Source of the DNA: Amycolatopsis nigrescens CSC17Ta-90
GTDB lineage: Bacteria > Actinomycetota > Actinomycetes > Mycobacteriales > Pseudonocardiaceae
NCBI RefSeq assembly: GCF_000384315.1
Contig: NZ_ARVW01000001.1
Location: 310,001-374,000 of the forward strand
Reading direction: 5' to 3'
DNA length: 64,000 nt
Shown here: piece by piece, positions 47,308 to 55,138 of the stretch
How the letters are laid out: the number at the start of each line of letters is the position of its first letter
Numbering within the stretch: position 1 is the stretch's first letter
The notes under the pieces: model-generated
The model's database searches: none
The model's input: only the letters and a program-made list of their open reading frames with translations
Told to the model about the DNA's origin: nothing
Program-made: the position numbers and the translations under genes

Positions 47308-47360
47308 GCAGTGAAGGCCACCTTGCCTGCGTTGAACGCAGGCAAGGTGGCCTTCACTGC
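47308..47360. repeat. 53-bp palindromic element (copy C), convergent terminator
   Basis: A perfect palindrome with 26-bp arms around a single central G. The left arm starts GCAGTGAAGGCCACCTTG. It lies between the SSI stop (47282) and the stop of the convergent LysR gene (47362) and can end transcription from both sides. It shares its core with copies A (23084) and B (42054). Confidence 0.92.
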
Positions 47361-47361
47361 G

Positions 47362-48342
47362 TCAGACGGGCAGCGGCGCGTGCGGGCGGTGCGCGCCGAA
47401 GTGGGGATGGGTGGCCAGCCACTCGGGGTAACGGGAGTTGCGGGCGATGACCGCGGCGTATGCCTCACCAGCGAGGTCGGCCACCTGCTCGGCGAACTCG
47501 GCGGCGGCTGTCCGCGGCAGCCAGCCGAGCAGGTGCCGCCAGCTCAGCGGGGCACCCGCGATCGGCACCGCGACCAGGCCGGGCGCCTCCCGCATGGTCG
47601 CCTGGCACAACGCGGCCGCGTCCCCGCTCTGCGCGAGATCGAGGCAGCTCGCCGTGTCCACCTCGTACATGCCGGCCGGGGTGAAGCCGGCGCGGGCGCA
47701 CGCCGCCGCGAAGCAGTCCGCGAAACAGCCGTCGCCCGGAGTCACCGCCCACCGCATGTCCGAAAGCTGCTCGAGCCGGACCTCCGGCAGCCGCGCGCAG
47801 GGATGTTCCGCGGACAGCAGCACGAACACCGGCCCGGTCGCGATCGGGGTCCATGCCAGCCCCGGCACCGCGGGCGGCGGGGCGTCCCCGCACACGCCCG
47901 CGATGGTGAAGTCGCCGCGCCGCGCGGAAACCAGTTCCGCCAGCTCCGCCGCGGACCAGGAGACCGTGGTGGTCACCAGCGCACCGGGGTAGGCGTCTTC
48001 CAGCCGGCGCACCAGCCCGGCCAGGAACGGCACGCTGACCGCGGCGATCCGGAACCGCTGCAGCTCCGAACCGTTGTCGGCCAGCCGGATCGCGTCGTAC
48101 TGCAGCTCCTGCACCGCGGGCAGCAGCACCCTGGCGCGGTTGAGCACGAGCTCGCCGAGCGGGGTTGGCCGCGCCCCGCGGCGATCCCGGTCGAACAGCG
48201 TGCCGCCGAGCGCCGCCTCGATTCGCTGCAACTGCGCGGTCAGTGCCGGCTGGGCGAGGCCGAGCACCGCGGCGGCCTTGGAGACGCTGCCCGCGTCAGC
48301 GATGGCGCACACGGTTCGCAGGTGCCGCAGCTCCAACTGCAT
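47362..48342 (-). CDS. LysR-family transcriptional regulator
   Basis: The 326-residue protein has a LysR helix-turn-helix (residues 1-62, LRTVCAIADAGSVSKAAAVLGLAQPALTAQL) and a substrate-binding effector domain (about 90-300). It is divergent from the NCS1 permease operon with 183 bp between, so it probably regulates nucleobase uptake and catabolism together with the PucR-type protein. A short AATT-TCG-AATT repeat at 48394-48404 is a possible LysR site. The effector is unknown. Confidence 0.87.
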   Translation of the reverse strand: MQLELRHLRTVCAIADAGSVSKAAAVLGLAQPALTAQLQRIEAALGGTLFDRDRRGARPTPLGELVLNRARVLLPAVQELQYDAIRLADNGSELQRFRIAAVSVPFLAGLVRRLEDAYPGALVTTTVSWSAAELAELVSARRGDFTIAGVCGDAPPPAVPGLAWTPIATGPVFVLLSAEHPCARLPEVRLEQLSDMRWAVTPGDGCFADCFAAACARAGFTPAGMYEVDTASCLDLAQSGDAAALCQATMREAPGLVAVPIAGAPLSWRHLLGWLPRTAAAEFAEQVADLAGEAYAAVIARNSRYPEWLATHPHFGAHRPHAPLPV

Positions 48343-48393
48343 GGAACAACGTTAGGGCGCCGGACGCCCCGGCGGAACGGTGCGTTGGTAGGG

Positions 48394-48404
48394 AATTTCG
48401 AATT
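48394..48404. promoter_or_regulatory. Possible LysR operator in the lysR/permease gap
   Basis: AATT-TCG-AATT lies 52 bp upstream of the lysR start and about 120 bp upstream of the permease start. It is AT-rich against the local background and symmetric, which suits a LysR T-N11-A site. There is no direct support beyond position. Confidence 0.25.
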
Positions 48405-48525
48405 GCCCGGTTGCCGGAGAGTAACCACCGGCGGCCGGCGAAGCACCGCGCCACCGGGAACGCAATCGACAGAATGCGTTTCGACATGGCCAACGGTGAA
48501 CACTCTGCCACTGCCACCTGCACCG

Positions 48526-50139
48526 ATGGACGCGCAGGATGCCGCAATGGAACCGAGCGTCGGCAGCAACCTCGCGCAGGGTAAGGCGGGACCTGGCCAG
48601 CTCTCGCACGCCGACGGCCGGGTCGAACTCAGCGATCTCTCCGCCATCAGCGGCAGCCGTTTCTACAACCACGAGCTGGCCCCGGTCCCGGTCGGCCAAC
48701 GGACCTGGGGCACCTACAACTACTTCGCGCTGTGGATGGGAATGGCGCACAACATTCCCAGCTACGCGCTGGCCGCGTCCCTGATCGCGCTGGGCATGAA
48801 CTGGCTGCAGGCGCTGATCACCATCACCATCGGCAATATCGTGGTGCTCGCGCCGATGCTGCTGAACAGCCACGCCGGCACCAAGTACGGCATCCCGTTC
48901 CCGGTGTTCGCCCGCGCCTTCTACGGGATCCGCGGGGCGAACCTGGCGGCGCTGCTGCGCGCCTTCATCGCCTGCGGCTGGTTCGGCATCCAGACCTGGG
49001 TCGGCGGCGAGGCGATCTACATCCTGCTCGGCAAGCTCATCGGCCCGACCTGGCGCGACTCCGCAGTGGTGGCAGGCCAGCACTGGACGCTCTGGCTGTC
49101 CTTCGCGGTGTTCTGGCTGCTGCAGATGCTGATCATCTGGCGAGGCATGGAGGCGGTCCGCAAGTTCGAGAACTGGACCGCGCCGCTGGTGTCGGTGGGC
49201 TTCCTGATCCTGCTCGGTTACGTGCTGGTGAAGGCGGGCGGCCTTGGCCCGATCCTGGCCGAGCCTGGCACGCTCGGCTGGGGCCCGGACTTCTGGAAGG
49301 TCTTCGCGCCTTCGCTGATGGCGATGATCGCGTTCTGGTCCACCCTGTCGCTGAACATGCCGGACTTCACCCGCTTCGGCGGCAGCCAGCGCAAGCAGGC
49401 CCGCGGGCAGATACTCGGCCTGCCGACCACGATGACCTTCATCGCGATCGTGGCCATCCTGACCACCTCCGGCGGCAGCGTGCTCTACGGCGAGCAGATC
49501 TGGGACCCGGCCAAGCTCGCCGACCGGTTCTCCAGCCCGGTGCTGGTGGTGGTCGCGCTGATCGCGCTGGTGCTGGCCACCGTCTCGGCGAACCTGGCGG
49601 CCAACGTGGTCAGCCCGTCCTACGACTTCTCCAACGCCTTCCCGAAGAAGATCACTTTCGCCATCGGCGGCCTGATCACCGGCGTGATCGGCGTGCTGAT
49701 CCAGCCGTGGCGGCTGTACTCGGACCCGAGCATCTACATCTTCGCCTGGCTGGGCTTCTACGGCGGGGTGCTGGGCGCGGTGGCCGGGGTGCTGATCGCG
49801 GGCTACTGGGTTCTCCGCCGTACCAGGCTGGACCTGGCCGGCCTCTACACCGAGGGCGGGAGCTACTGGTTCAAAGCGGGCTGGAACTGGCGTGCGGTGC
49901 TGGCCACTCTGCTCGGCGCGGTGGCCGCGGTCGGCGGTGCCTACGGCGGCCCGTTCCCCGAGGACGGCCTCATCCCGTTCCTGAAGGTCTTGTACGACTA
50001 CAACTGGGTGGTCGGGCTCGTCGTCGCGTTCGGCGCCTACCTGGCGCTTTCGGCGAGTTCCCGGCCCGCGGCGAAGAAGGAGGATGCAAGTGAGCGACAC
50101 GGTACGAGCCGGCCTGGTGCAGCAGCGGTGGACGGGTGA
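48526..50139 (+). CDS. NCS1-family nucleobase/hydantoin:cation symporter
   Basis: The 537-residue permease has about 12 membrane helices and the NCS1 signature features: an N-terminal SRFYNHELAPVPVGQRTWGTYNYFALWMGMAHNI region (residues about 45-78), GTKYGIPFPVFARAFYGIRGAN, and ACGWFGIQTWVGG in helix 3. Mhp1- and PucI-like relatives import uracil, allantoin or hydantoins by Na or H symport. Uracil or thymine is expected here because dihydropyrimidinase and ureidopropionase follow. ATG 48547 is an alternative start. The 3' end overlaps the next gene by 50 bases. Confidence 0.92.
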   Translation: MDAQDAAMEPSVGSNLAQGKAGPGQLSHADGRVELSDLSAISGSRFYNHELAPVPVGQRTWGTYNYFALWMGMAHNIPSYALAASLIALGMNWLQALITITIGNIVVLAPMLLNSHAGTKYGIPFPVFARAFYGIRGANLAALLRAFIACGWFGIQTWVGGEAIYILLGKLIGPTWRDSAVVAGQHWTLWLSFAVFWLLQMLIIWRGMEAVRKFENWTAPLVSVGFLILLGYVLVKAGGLGPILAEPGTLGWGPDFWKVFAPSLMAMIAFWSTLSLNMPDFTRFGGSQRKQARGQILGLPTTMTFIAIVAILTTSGGSVLYGEQIWDPAKLADRFSSPVLVVVALIALVLATVSANLAANVVSPSYDFSNAFPKKITFAIGGLITGVIGVLIQPWRLYSDPSIYIFAWLGFYGGVLGAVAGVLIAGYWVLRRTRLDLAGLYTEGGSYWFKAGWNWRAVLATLLGAVAAVGGAYGGPFPEDGLIPFLKVLYDYNWVVGLVVAFGAYLALSASSRPAAKKEDASERHGTSRPGAAAVDG

Positions 50140-50932
50140 CAAGGAGTCGATGATCGCCGGCGCGGTGGACGCGATCTCACGCGCCGCCTCGCAGGGCGCC
50201 CAGGTGGTCTGCCTGCAGGAGCTGTTCTACGGCCCGTACTTCTGCCAGGTGCAGGACACCGACTACTACTCCTACACCGAGGGCATCCCGGACGGGGAGA
50301 CCACCAGGCTGATGCAGGAGGTGGCCGAGCGGCACGGGGTGGTGCTGGTGGTGCCGATGTACGAGGTGGAGCAGCCGGGCGTCTACTACAACACCGCGGC
50401 CGTGATCGACGCCGACGGCCGCTATCTCGGCAAGCACCGCAAGAACCACATCCCGCAGGTGAAGGGCTTCTGGGAGAAGTTCTACTTCCGGCCTGGCAAC
50501 CTCGGCTACCCGGTGTTCGACACCGCGGTGGGCCGGATCGGCGTGTACATCTGCTACGAGCGGCACTTTCCGGAGGGCTGGCGCGCGCTCGGCCTGGCCG
50601 GCGCGAAGATCGTGTTCAACCCTTCGGCCACCAGCCGCGGGCTTTCCGAGTACCTGTGGCGGCTGGAACAGCCCGCAGCCGCGGTCGCCAACGAGTACTA
50701 CGTCGGCACGATCAACCGGGTCGGCGTGGAACCGCTGGGCGACAACGACTTCTACGGCCAGTCCTATTTCGCCGACCCGCGCGGCCAACTGGTCGGCGAG
50801 GCGGCTTCGGACACCGAGGAGGAGATCGTGGTCCGCGACCTGGACATGGCGAAGCTGGCCGAGGTGCGCGACCTGTGGGCCTTCTACCGTGACCGCCGCC
50901 CGGACAGCTACGGACCACTCGCGGAGGCATGA
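50090..50932 (+). CDS. Beta-ureidopropionase (nitrilase superfamily)
   Basis: The 280-residue amidase has the Glu-Lys-Cys triad of the nitrilase superfamily: E44 in VVCLQELFYGPYF, K118 in GKHRKNHIP and C155 in GVYICYERHFPEGW. N-carbamoyl-beta-alanine amidohydrolases share HIPQVKGFWEKFYFRPGN. N-carbamoylputrescine amidase is the nearest alternative, but coupling to dihydropyrimidinase makes N-carbamoyl-beta-alanine the likely substrate. GTG 50090 with AAGGAGG upstream is chosen; it lies inside the permease 3' end. Its stop overlaps the dihydropyrimidinase start. Confidence 0.92.
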   Translation: MSDTVRAGLVQQRWTGDKESMIAGAVDAISRAASQGAQVVCLQELFYGPYFCQVQDTDYYSYTEGIPDGETTRLMQEVAERHGVVLVVPMYEVEQPGVYYNTAAVIDADGRYLGKHRKNHIPQVKGFWEKFYFRPGNLGYPVFDTAVGRIGVYICYERHFPEGWRALGLAGAKIVFNPSATSRGLSEYLWRLEQPAAAVANEYYVGTINRVGVEPLGDNDFYGQSYFADPRGQLVGEAASDTEEEIVVRDLDMAKLAEVRDLWAFYRDRRPDSYGPLAEA

Positions 50933-52326
50933 GCATGCGGACCTTGATCAAGAACGGCACGGTGCTGTCCGCCACCGGGGCGAGCGTGGCGGATGTGCTC
51001 GTCGAGCACGAGAAGATCGCCGCGGTGGCGTCGCCGGGGGTGTTCGCCGACGAGAGCGCGGACGAGGTGCTCGACGCCACCGGGCGGTACGTGCTGCCCG
51101 GCGGCATCGACGCGCACACGCACATGGAGATGCCCTTCGGCGGCACCTTCTCGCACGACACCTTCGCCACCGGCACCACGGCCGCGGCCTGGGGCGGCAC
51201 CACCACGATCATCGACTTCGCGGTGCAGGCGAAGGGCACCTCCCTTCTGTCCACTTTGGACAAGTGGCACGAGAAGGCGGACGGCAACTGCGCGATCGAC
51301 TACGGGTTCCACATGATCGTGTCGGACGTCAACGACACCTCGCTGAAGGAGATGGAGTCCTGCATCAGCGGCGGGGTGACCAGCTTCAAGATGTTCATGG
51401 CCTACCCCGGCGTCTTCTACTCGACCGACGGCGAAATCCTGCGGGCCATGCAGAAGGCCCGCGAGACCGGTTCGACGGTGATGATGCACGCGGAGAACGG
51501 CATCGCGATCGACGAACTGGCCGCGCAGGCCGTCGCGCAGGGCCGCACCGAGCCGGTGGAGCACGGGCTGACCAGGCCGCCGGAACTGGAGGGCGAGGCC
51601 ACCCACCGGGCGATCACGCTGGCGAAGGTGACCGGCGCGCCGCTCTACATCGTGCACCTGTCCGCCGCGCAGGCACTGGCCGAGGTGGCGCGGGCGCGCG
51701 GCGACGGGCAGAACGTGTTCGCCGAGACCTGCCCGCAGTACCTCTATCTGTCCATTGAGGACATGGCGAAGCCGGGGTTCGACGGCTCGAAGTACGTGGC
51801 CTCTCCCCCGCTGCGGGAACGCTCGCACCAGGCCGACCTGTGGCGCGGGCTGCGCACCAACGACCTGTCCGTGGTGTCCACCGACCACTGCCCGTTCTGC
51901 TTCAAGGACCAGAAGGAGCTCGGCCGGTCCGACTTCCGAGCCATCCCGAACGGGATGCCTGGCGTGGAGCACCGGATGGACCTGCTGCACCAGGGCGTGG
52001 TCGCCGGGGAGATCTCGCTGGCCCGCTGGGTGGAGACCTGCTCCACCACCCCGGCCAGGATGTTCGGCCTGTACCCGCGCAAGGGCGTCATCGCGCCGGG
52101 CTCGGACGCGGACATCGTGATCTACGACCCGGCCGCCCGCCAGACTCTGTCCGCCGAGACGCACCACATGAACGTGGACTACTCGGCCTACGAAGGGTTC
52201 GAGCTCACCGGAAAGGTGGAGACGGTGCTCTCCCGCGGCAGGGTGGTGGTGTCGCCGTCCGGCTTCACCGGCAGCACCGGCGCCGGCCGGTTCCTCACCC
52301 GCGACCTCAACCAGTACCTGAACTGA
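50929..52326 (+). CDS. hydA: Dihydropyrimidinase (hydantoinase)
   Basis: The 465-residue amidohydrolase opens dihydrouracil or dihydrothymine to the N-carbamoyl amino acid. Metal ligands are visible: H63 and H65 (GGIDAHTHMEMPF), the carboxylated K154 (GVTSFKMFMAYPG), H187 (MMHAENG), H243 (YIVHLSAAQ) and D319 (VVSTDHCPF). Length and motifs match cyclic imide-opening dihydropyrimidinases rather than dihydroorotases or allantoinases. ATG 50929 overlaps the preceding stop by 4 bases. The LLM oxidoreductase gene follows after 9 bases in the same operon. Confidence 0.95.
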   Translation: MSMRTLIKNGTVLSATGASVADVLVEHEKIAAVASPGVFADESADEVLDATGRYVLPGGIDAHTHMEMPFGGTFSHDTFATGTTAAAWGGTTTIIDFAVQAKGTSLLSTLDKWHEKADGNCAIDYGFHMIVSDVNDTSLKEMESCISGGVTSFKMFMAYPGVFYSTDGEILRAMQKARETGSTVMMHAENGIAIDELAAQAVAQGRTEPVEHGLTRPPELEGEATHRAITLAKVTGAPLYIVHLSAAQALAEVARARGDGQNVFAETCPQYLYLSIEDMAKPGFDGSKYVASPPLRERSHQADLWRGLRTNDLSVVSTDHCPFCFKDQKELGRSDFRAIPNGMPGVEHRMDLLHQGVVAGEISLARWVETCSTTPARMFGLYPRKGVIAPGSDADIVIYDPAARQTLSAETHHMNVDYSAYEGFELTGKVETVLSRGRVVVSPSGFTGSTGAGRFLTRDLNQYLN

Positions 52327-52335
52327 GGGGACGAC

Positions 52336-53334
52336 ATGGACTTCGGACTGGTGCTGCAGGCCGACCCGCCGGCGCGGGAGGTGGTGCGGCTGATGAAGGC
52401 GGCCGAGGACCACGGCTTCGGCTACGGCTGGACCTTCGACTCGTGCATCCTGTGGCAGGAGCCGTTCGTCATCTACTCGCAGATACTGGCGGCCACGTCC
52501 ACCCTGATGGTCGGGCCGATGGTGACCAGCCCCGGCACCAGGGACTGGTCGGTGACGGCCTCCTCCTTCGCCACGCTGAACGACATGTTCGGCAACCGGA
52601 TGGTGTGCGGGATCGGCCGCGGGGACTCGGCGGACAGGGTGATCGGCAAGCCGCCGTCCACCCTGGCCAACCTGCGCGAGGCCATGCACGTGATCAAGGA
52701 GCTGGCCGAGGGGCGGGAAGCGACCCTCGGCGAGACCGCGGTGCGCATTCCGTGGGTCCGCGACGGCAGGCTCGAGATGTGGATGGCCGCGTACGGGCCG
52801 AAAGCGCTGAAGATGGTCGGTGAGCACGCCGACGGGTTCATCCTGCAGACCGCGGACCCTGCCATCGCGCGCTGGACCATCGGCACCGTGCGGGAAGCCG
52901 CGCGGGCGGCAGGGCGCGACCCCGGTGGCATCACCATCTGCGTGGCCGCGCCTGCCTACGTCGGCGAGGATCTGGCGCACCAGCGCGAGCAGCTGCGCTG
53001 GTTCGGCGGCATGGTCGGCAACCACGTGGCGGACCTGGTGAGGCGGTACGGGGACAGCGGTTCGGTGCCCCGCGAGCTGACCGACTACATCGCCGGGCGG
53101 GAGGGGTACGACTACTCGCACCACGGCCGCGCCGGCAACCCGTCCACCGGGTTCGTGCCGGACGAGATCGTGGACCGGTTCTGCCTGCTCGGCCCGGCCG
53201 CCGCGCACGTCCAGCGGCTGCAGGAGCTAGCCGAGCTCGGCGTGCACCAGTTCGCGCTCTACCTCATGCACGACCAGCGCGACCAGACCCTCACCGCATA
53301 CGGCGACCAGATCATCCCCAAACTCACCGCCTAG
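52336..53334 (+). CDS. Luciferase-like oxidoreductase (LLM class, TIGR03842/CPS_4043-like)
   Basis: The 332-residue TIM-barrel flavin or F420 enzyme has the LLM patterns MDFGLVLQADPPAREVVRLMKAAEDHGFG, GPMVTSPGTRDWSVTASSFATLNDM, GIGRGDSADRVIG, and LEMWMAAYGPKALKMVGEHADGFI. I recognise it as the subclade annotated F420-dependent oxidoreductase of the CPS_4043 type, often seen beside dihydropyrimidinase. As no PreT/PreA or DPYD gene is in the island, it is a candidate for the first redox step (uracil to dihydrouracil) or for a related ring oxidation. The activity is inferred from context. Its stop overlaps the convergent GNAT gene at a CTAG. Confidence 0.85.
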   Translation: MDFGLVLQADPPAREVVRLMKAAEDHGFGYGWTFDSCILWQEPFVIYSQILAATSTLMVGPMVTSPGTRDWSVTASSFATLNDMFGNRMVCGIGRGDSADRVIGKPPSTLANLREAMHVIKELAEGREATLGETAVRIPWVRDGRLEMWMAAYGPKALKMVGEHADGFILQTADPAIARWTIGTVREAARAAGRDPGGITICVAAPAYVGEDLAHQREQLRWFGGMVGNHVADLVRRYGDSGSVPRELTDYIAGREGYDYSHHGRAGNPSTGFVPDEIVDRFCLLGPAAAHVQRLQELAELGVHQFALYLMHDQRDQTLTAYGDQIIPKLTA

Positions 53335-54197
53335 GCGTCGCGGGTCCGGTCCCGGATTTCGGGGAGTGCTTGGAAGCCGCTCGACTTGTAGGTGGCGACG
53401 GCGGCGACATTGGAGCTCGGGGTGGCCATGGCCGCGCTCGACGAGCCGAGTTCCTGGAGCGCGGCCGCCGCTGCGACGGTGATCGCCCTGCCGTAGCCGT
53501 GACCGCGATGGTCCCGGTGCACCCCCATCGGCTCGAGCACCCCGGGCTTCCCCGGACCGGCCGACCACACCGTGACCGCCGCTACCGCTTCGTCATGGTC
53601 GTCGTAGGCGACCAGGCACCGGCCGTCGGTGTACGGCAGTCCGGCCGCCATCGCGTGCCAGCGTTCCTCCGTGAACGTCGACCTGTCGAACGATGCGCGA
53701 ACCAGGGCGGCGTGCACGTGTCCCCGCTCCGGCCCGATCACCTCGATCCGCAGGTCCGGGGCCTGCACCGGCTCGGCGAGGTCACGGCGCAGCGGCGTCC
53801 ACGGCTCGTCGGTGAACCAGCCGTGTTCGGACAGCAGGTCCTCGATCAGCGCGTCCTTCGGTGACTCGACGGACACCTTTCCCGGCGGCAGTACTTCGCG
53901 CTCCGGTTCGATCACGTCCTCCACCAGCCGCCGCGCCAGCTCCTCATCCCGTCGGGCGTCCGGCGCGATCGTCAGCCGCAGCAGGTCGGCTCCGTCCAGC
54001 AGTCCGAAAGCGAGAATCCGGCCGTCCCGGCTCCAGGTCCGGACCGCCGCGGCGGTCGCTTCCGGACCGAACCGCCAGAACCAGCCCACGTCACCGGGAT
54101 GCAGTTGCCACGCCACCCCTTCGTGCTGCCACTCCCGGAGCTCGGCGACGGCCTCGTTCAGCCCGTCTACTCCCGGTTTGTCCAACGTGATCGCCAT
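53331..54197 (-). CDS. GNAT-family N-acetyltransferase
   Basis: The 288-residue protein shows a tandem GNAT arrangement. The C-terminal domain is clear, with VLEPMGVHRDHRGHGYGRAITVAAAAALQELG as the acetyl-CoA binding region and SSNVAAVATYKSSGFQAL as the end motif. The N-terminal half is degenerate (LRLTIAPDARRDEELARRLVED). The acceptor is unknown. ATG 54197 is chosen from an open frame extending to 54254. It shares a 4-base CTAG with the convergent LLM gene. Confidence 0.82.
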   Translation of the reverse strand: MAITLDKPGVDGLNEAVAELREWQHEGVAWQLHPGDVGWFWRFGPEATAAAVRTWSRDGRILAFGLLDGADLLRLTIAPDARRDEELARRLVEDVIEPEREVLPPGKVSVESPKDALIEDLLSEHGWFTDEPWTPLRRDLAEPVQAPDLRIEVIGPERGHVHAALVRASFDRSTFTEERWHAMAAGLPYTDGRCLVAYDDHDEAVAAVTVWSAGPGKPGVLEPMGVHRDHRGHGYGRAITVAAAAALQELGSSSAAMATPSSNVAAVATYKSSGFQALPEIRDRTRDA

Positions 54198-54263
54198 ACC
54201 CGTGATCACATACCACCGCACGAGGCGTTCGCATCCGGTTTTCGGTGCGGCCAAGATGAGGGC

Positions 54264-55109
54264 ATGACGTCACTTCAGCGCCGCCTTTGGGAGGCGGTCG
54301 AGCCACTGCACGCCGTCGTCTACTTCGCTCCCGAGACGGCGGCCGCGGCCAAGGCGGTGGGCTTGCCGAGCTGGTGGATGGGCTACTTCGCCGGGCGGGT
54401 CGCGCCGCTCGGGCCGCTGCCGGAACCGCCGGTGACCGCGATGCTCTTCGGGTTCGCCCCGCGAATGGTCGCGCGATCCCTGCCCGATGCGTGGAAGTAC
54501 GCCGAACCGGCGGTCGTGCTCCAGAGCCGGATGGCGGCCGTCGAGGTGGCCCTGAACCGGATCCTGCCCGCTGATGCGCCGTTCGAAGAACTCGCCGACC
54601 TGCTCGAACAGGCCGTCACCGGCTGCGATTACGCGGCGAGGCCACTCGCCGCCGCTTGGTCTTCGGTCGCCCGTCCGGTCACCCCGGCCGGGCGGGTCTG
54701 GTTGGCGGCAACGGTGTTGCGTGAGCATCGCGGGGACGGTCACGTGCTCTCCGCCGTCGCCGCCGGGCTGCGCGGGCTCGAAACCACGCTGACCCACATC
54801 GGCAGCGGGGCGGTGACGCGCGAGGTCATCCAGATCAACCGCGGCTGGACCGACGACGACTGGGACGAGAGCGTCGCGCGGTTGACCGGCAGCGGCGTCC
54901 TCGATCACGATCTGCAGCTCACCGACTCGGGAATCGCGCTGCGCCAACGGATCGAGGACGAGACCGACCGCATCGCCACCGGTCCGCTCGAAGCACTCGG
55001 TGCGGACGGCGCCGCCGAGCTCGAGCGGATCGCCGTCCCGTTGAGCCGCCGGATCTTCGACGACGGCGCGATCCCGCTGCCGAACCCGATGGGGGCGCCG
55101 CGGCCCTGA
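54264..55109 (+). CDS. SCO6745-family (SalK-like) protein
   Basis: The 281-residue protein has the features of the actinobacterial SCO6745 family: RRLWEAVEPLHAVVYFAPE at the N-terminus, SWWMGYFAGRVAPLGP, a central ALNRILPADAPFEELADLLEQA, and a late INRGWTDDDWDESVARL segment that resembles a winged-helix region. Biochemical function is unknown. ATG 54264 is 66 bp from the divergent GNAT start, so the two may share a control region. It converges on the serine hydrolase gene. Confidence 0.8.
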   Translation: MTSLQRRLWEAVEPLHAVVYFAPETAAAAKAVGLPSWWMGYFAGRVAPLGPLPEPPVTAMLFGFAPRMVARSLPDAWKYAEPAVVLQSRMAAVEVALNRILPADAPFEELADLLEQAVTGCDYAARPLAAAWSSVARPVTPAGRVWLAATVLREHRGDGHVLSAVAAGLRGLETTLTHIGSGAVTREVIQINRGWTDDDWDESVARLTGSGVLDHDLQLTDSGIALRQRIEDETDRIATGPLEALGADGAAELERIAVPLSRRIFDDGAIPLPNPMGAPRP

Positions 55110-55138
55110 CCCCTCGACACCGAAGTTGGCAGCCCCGT

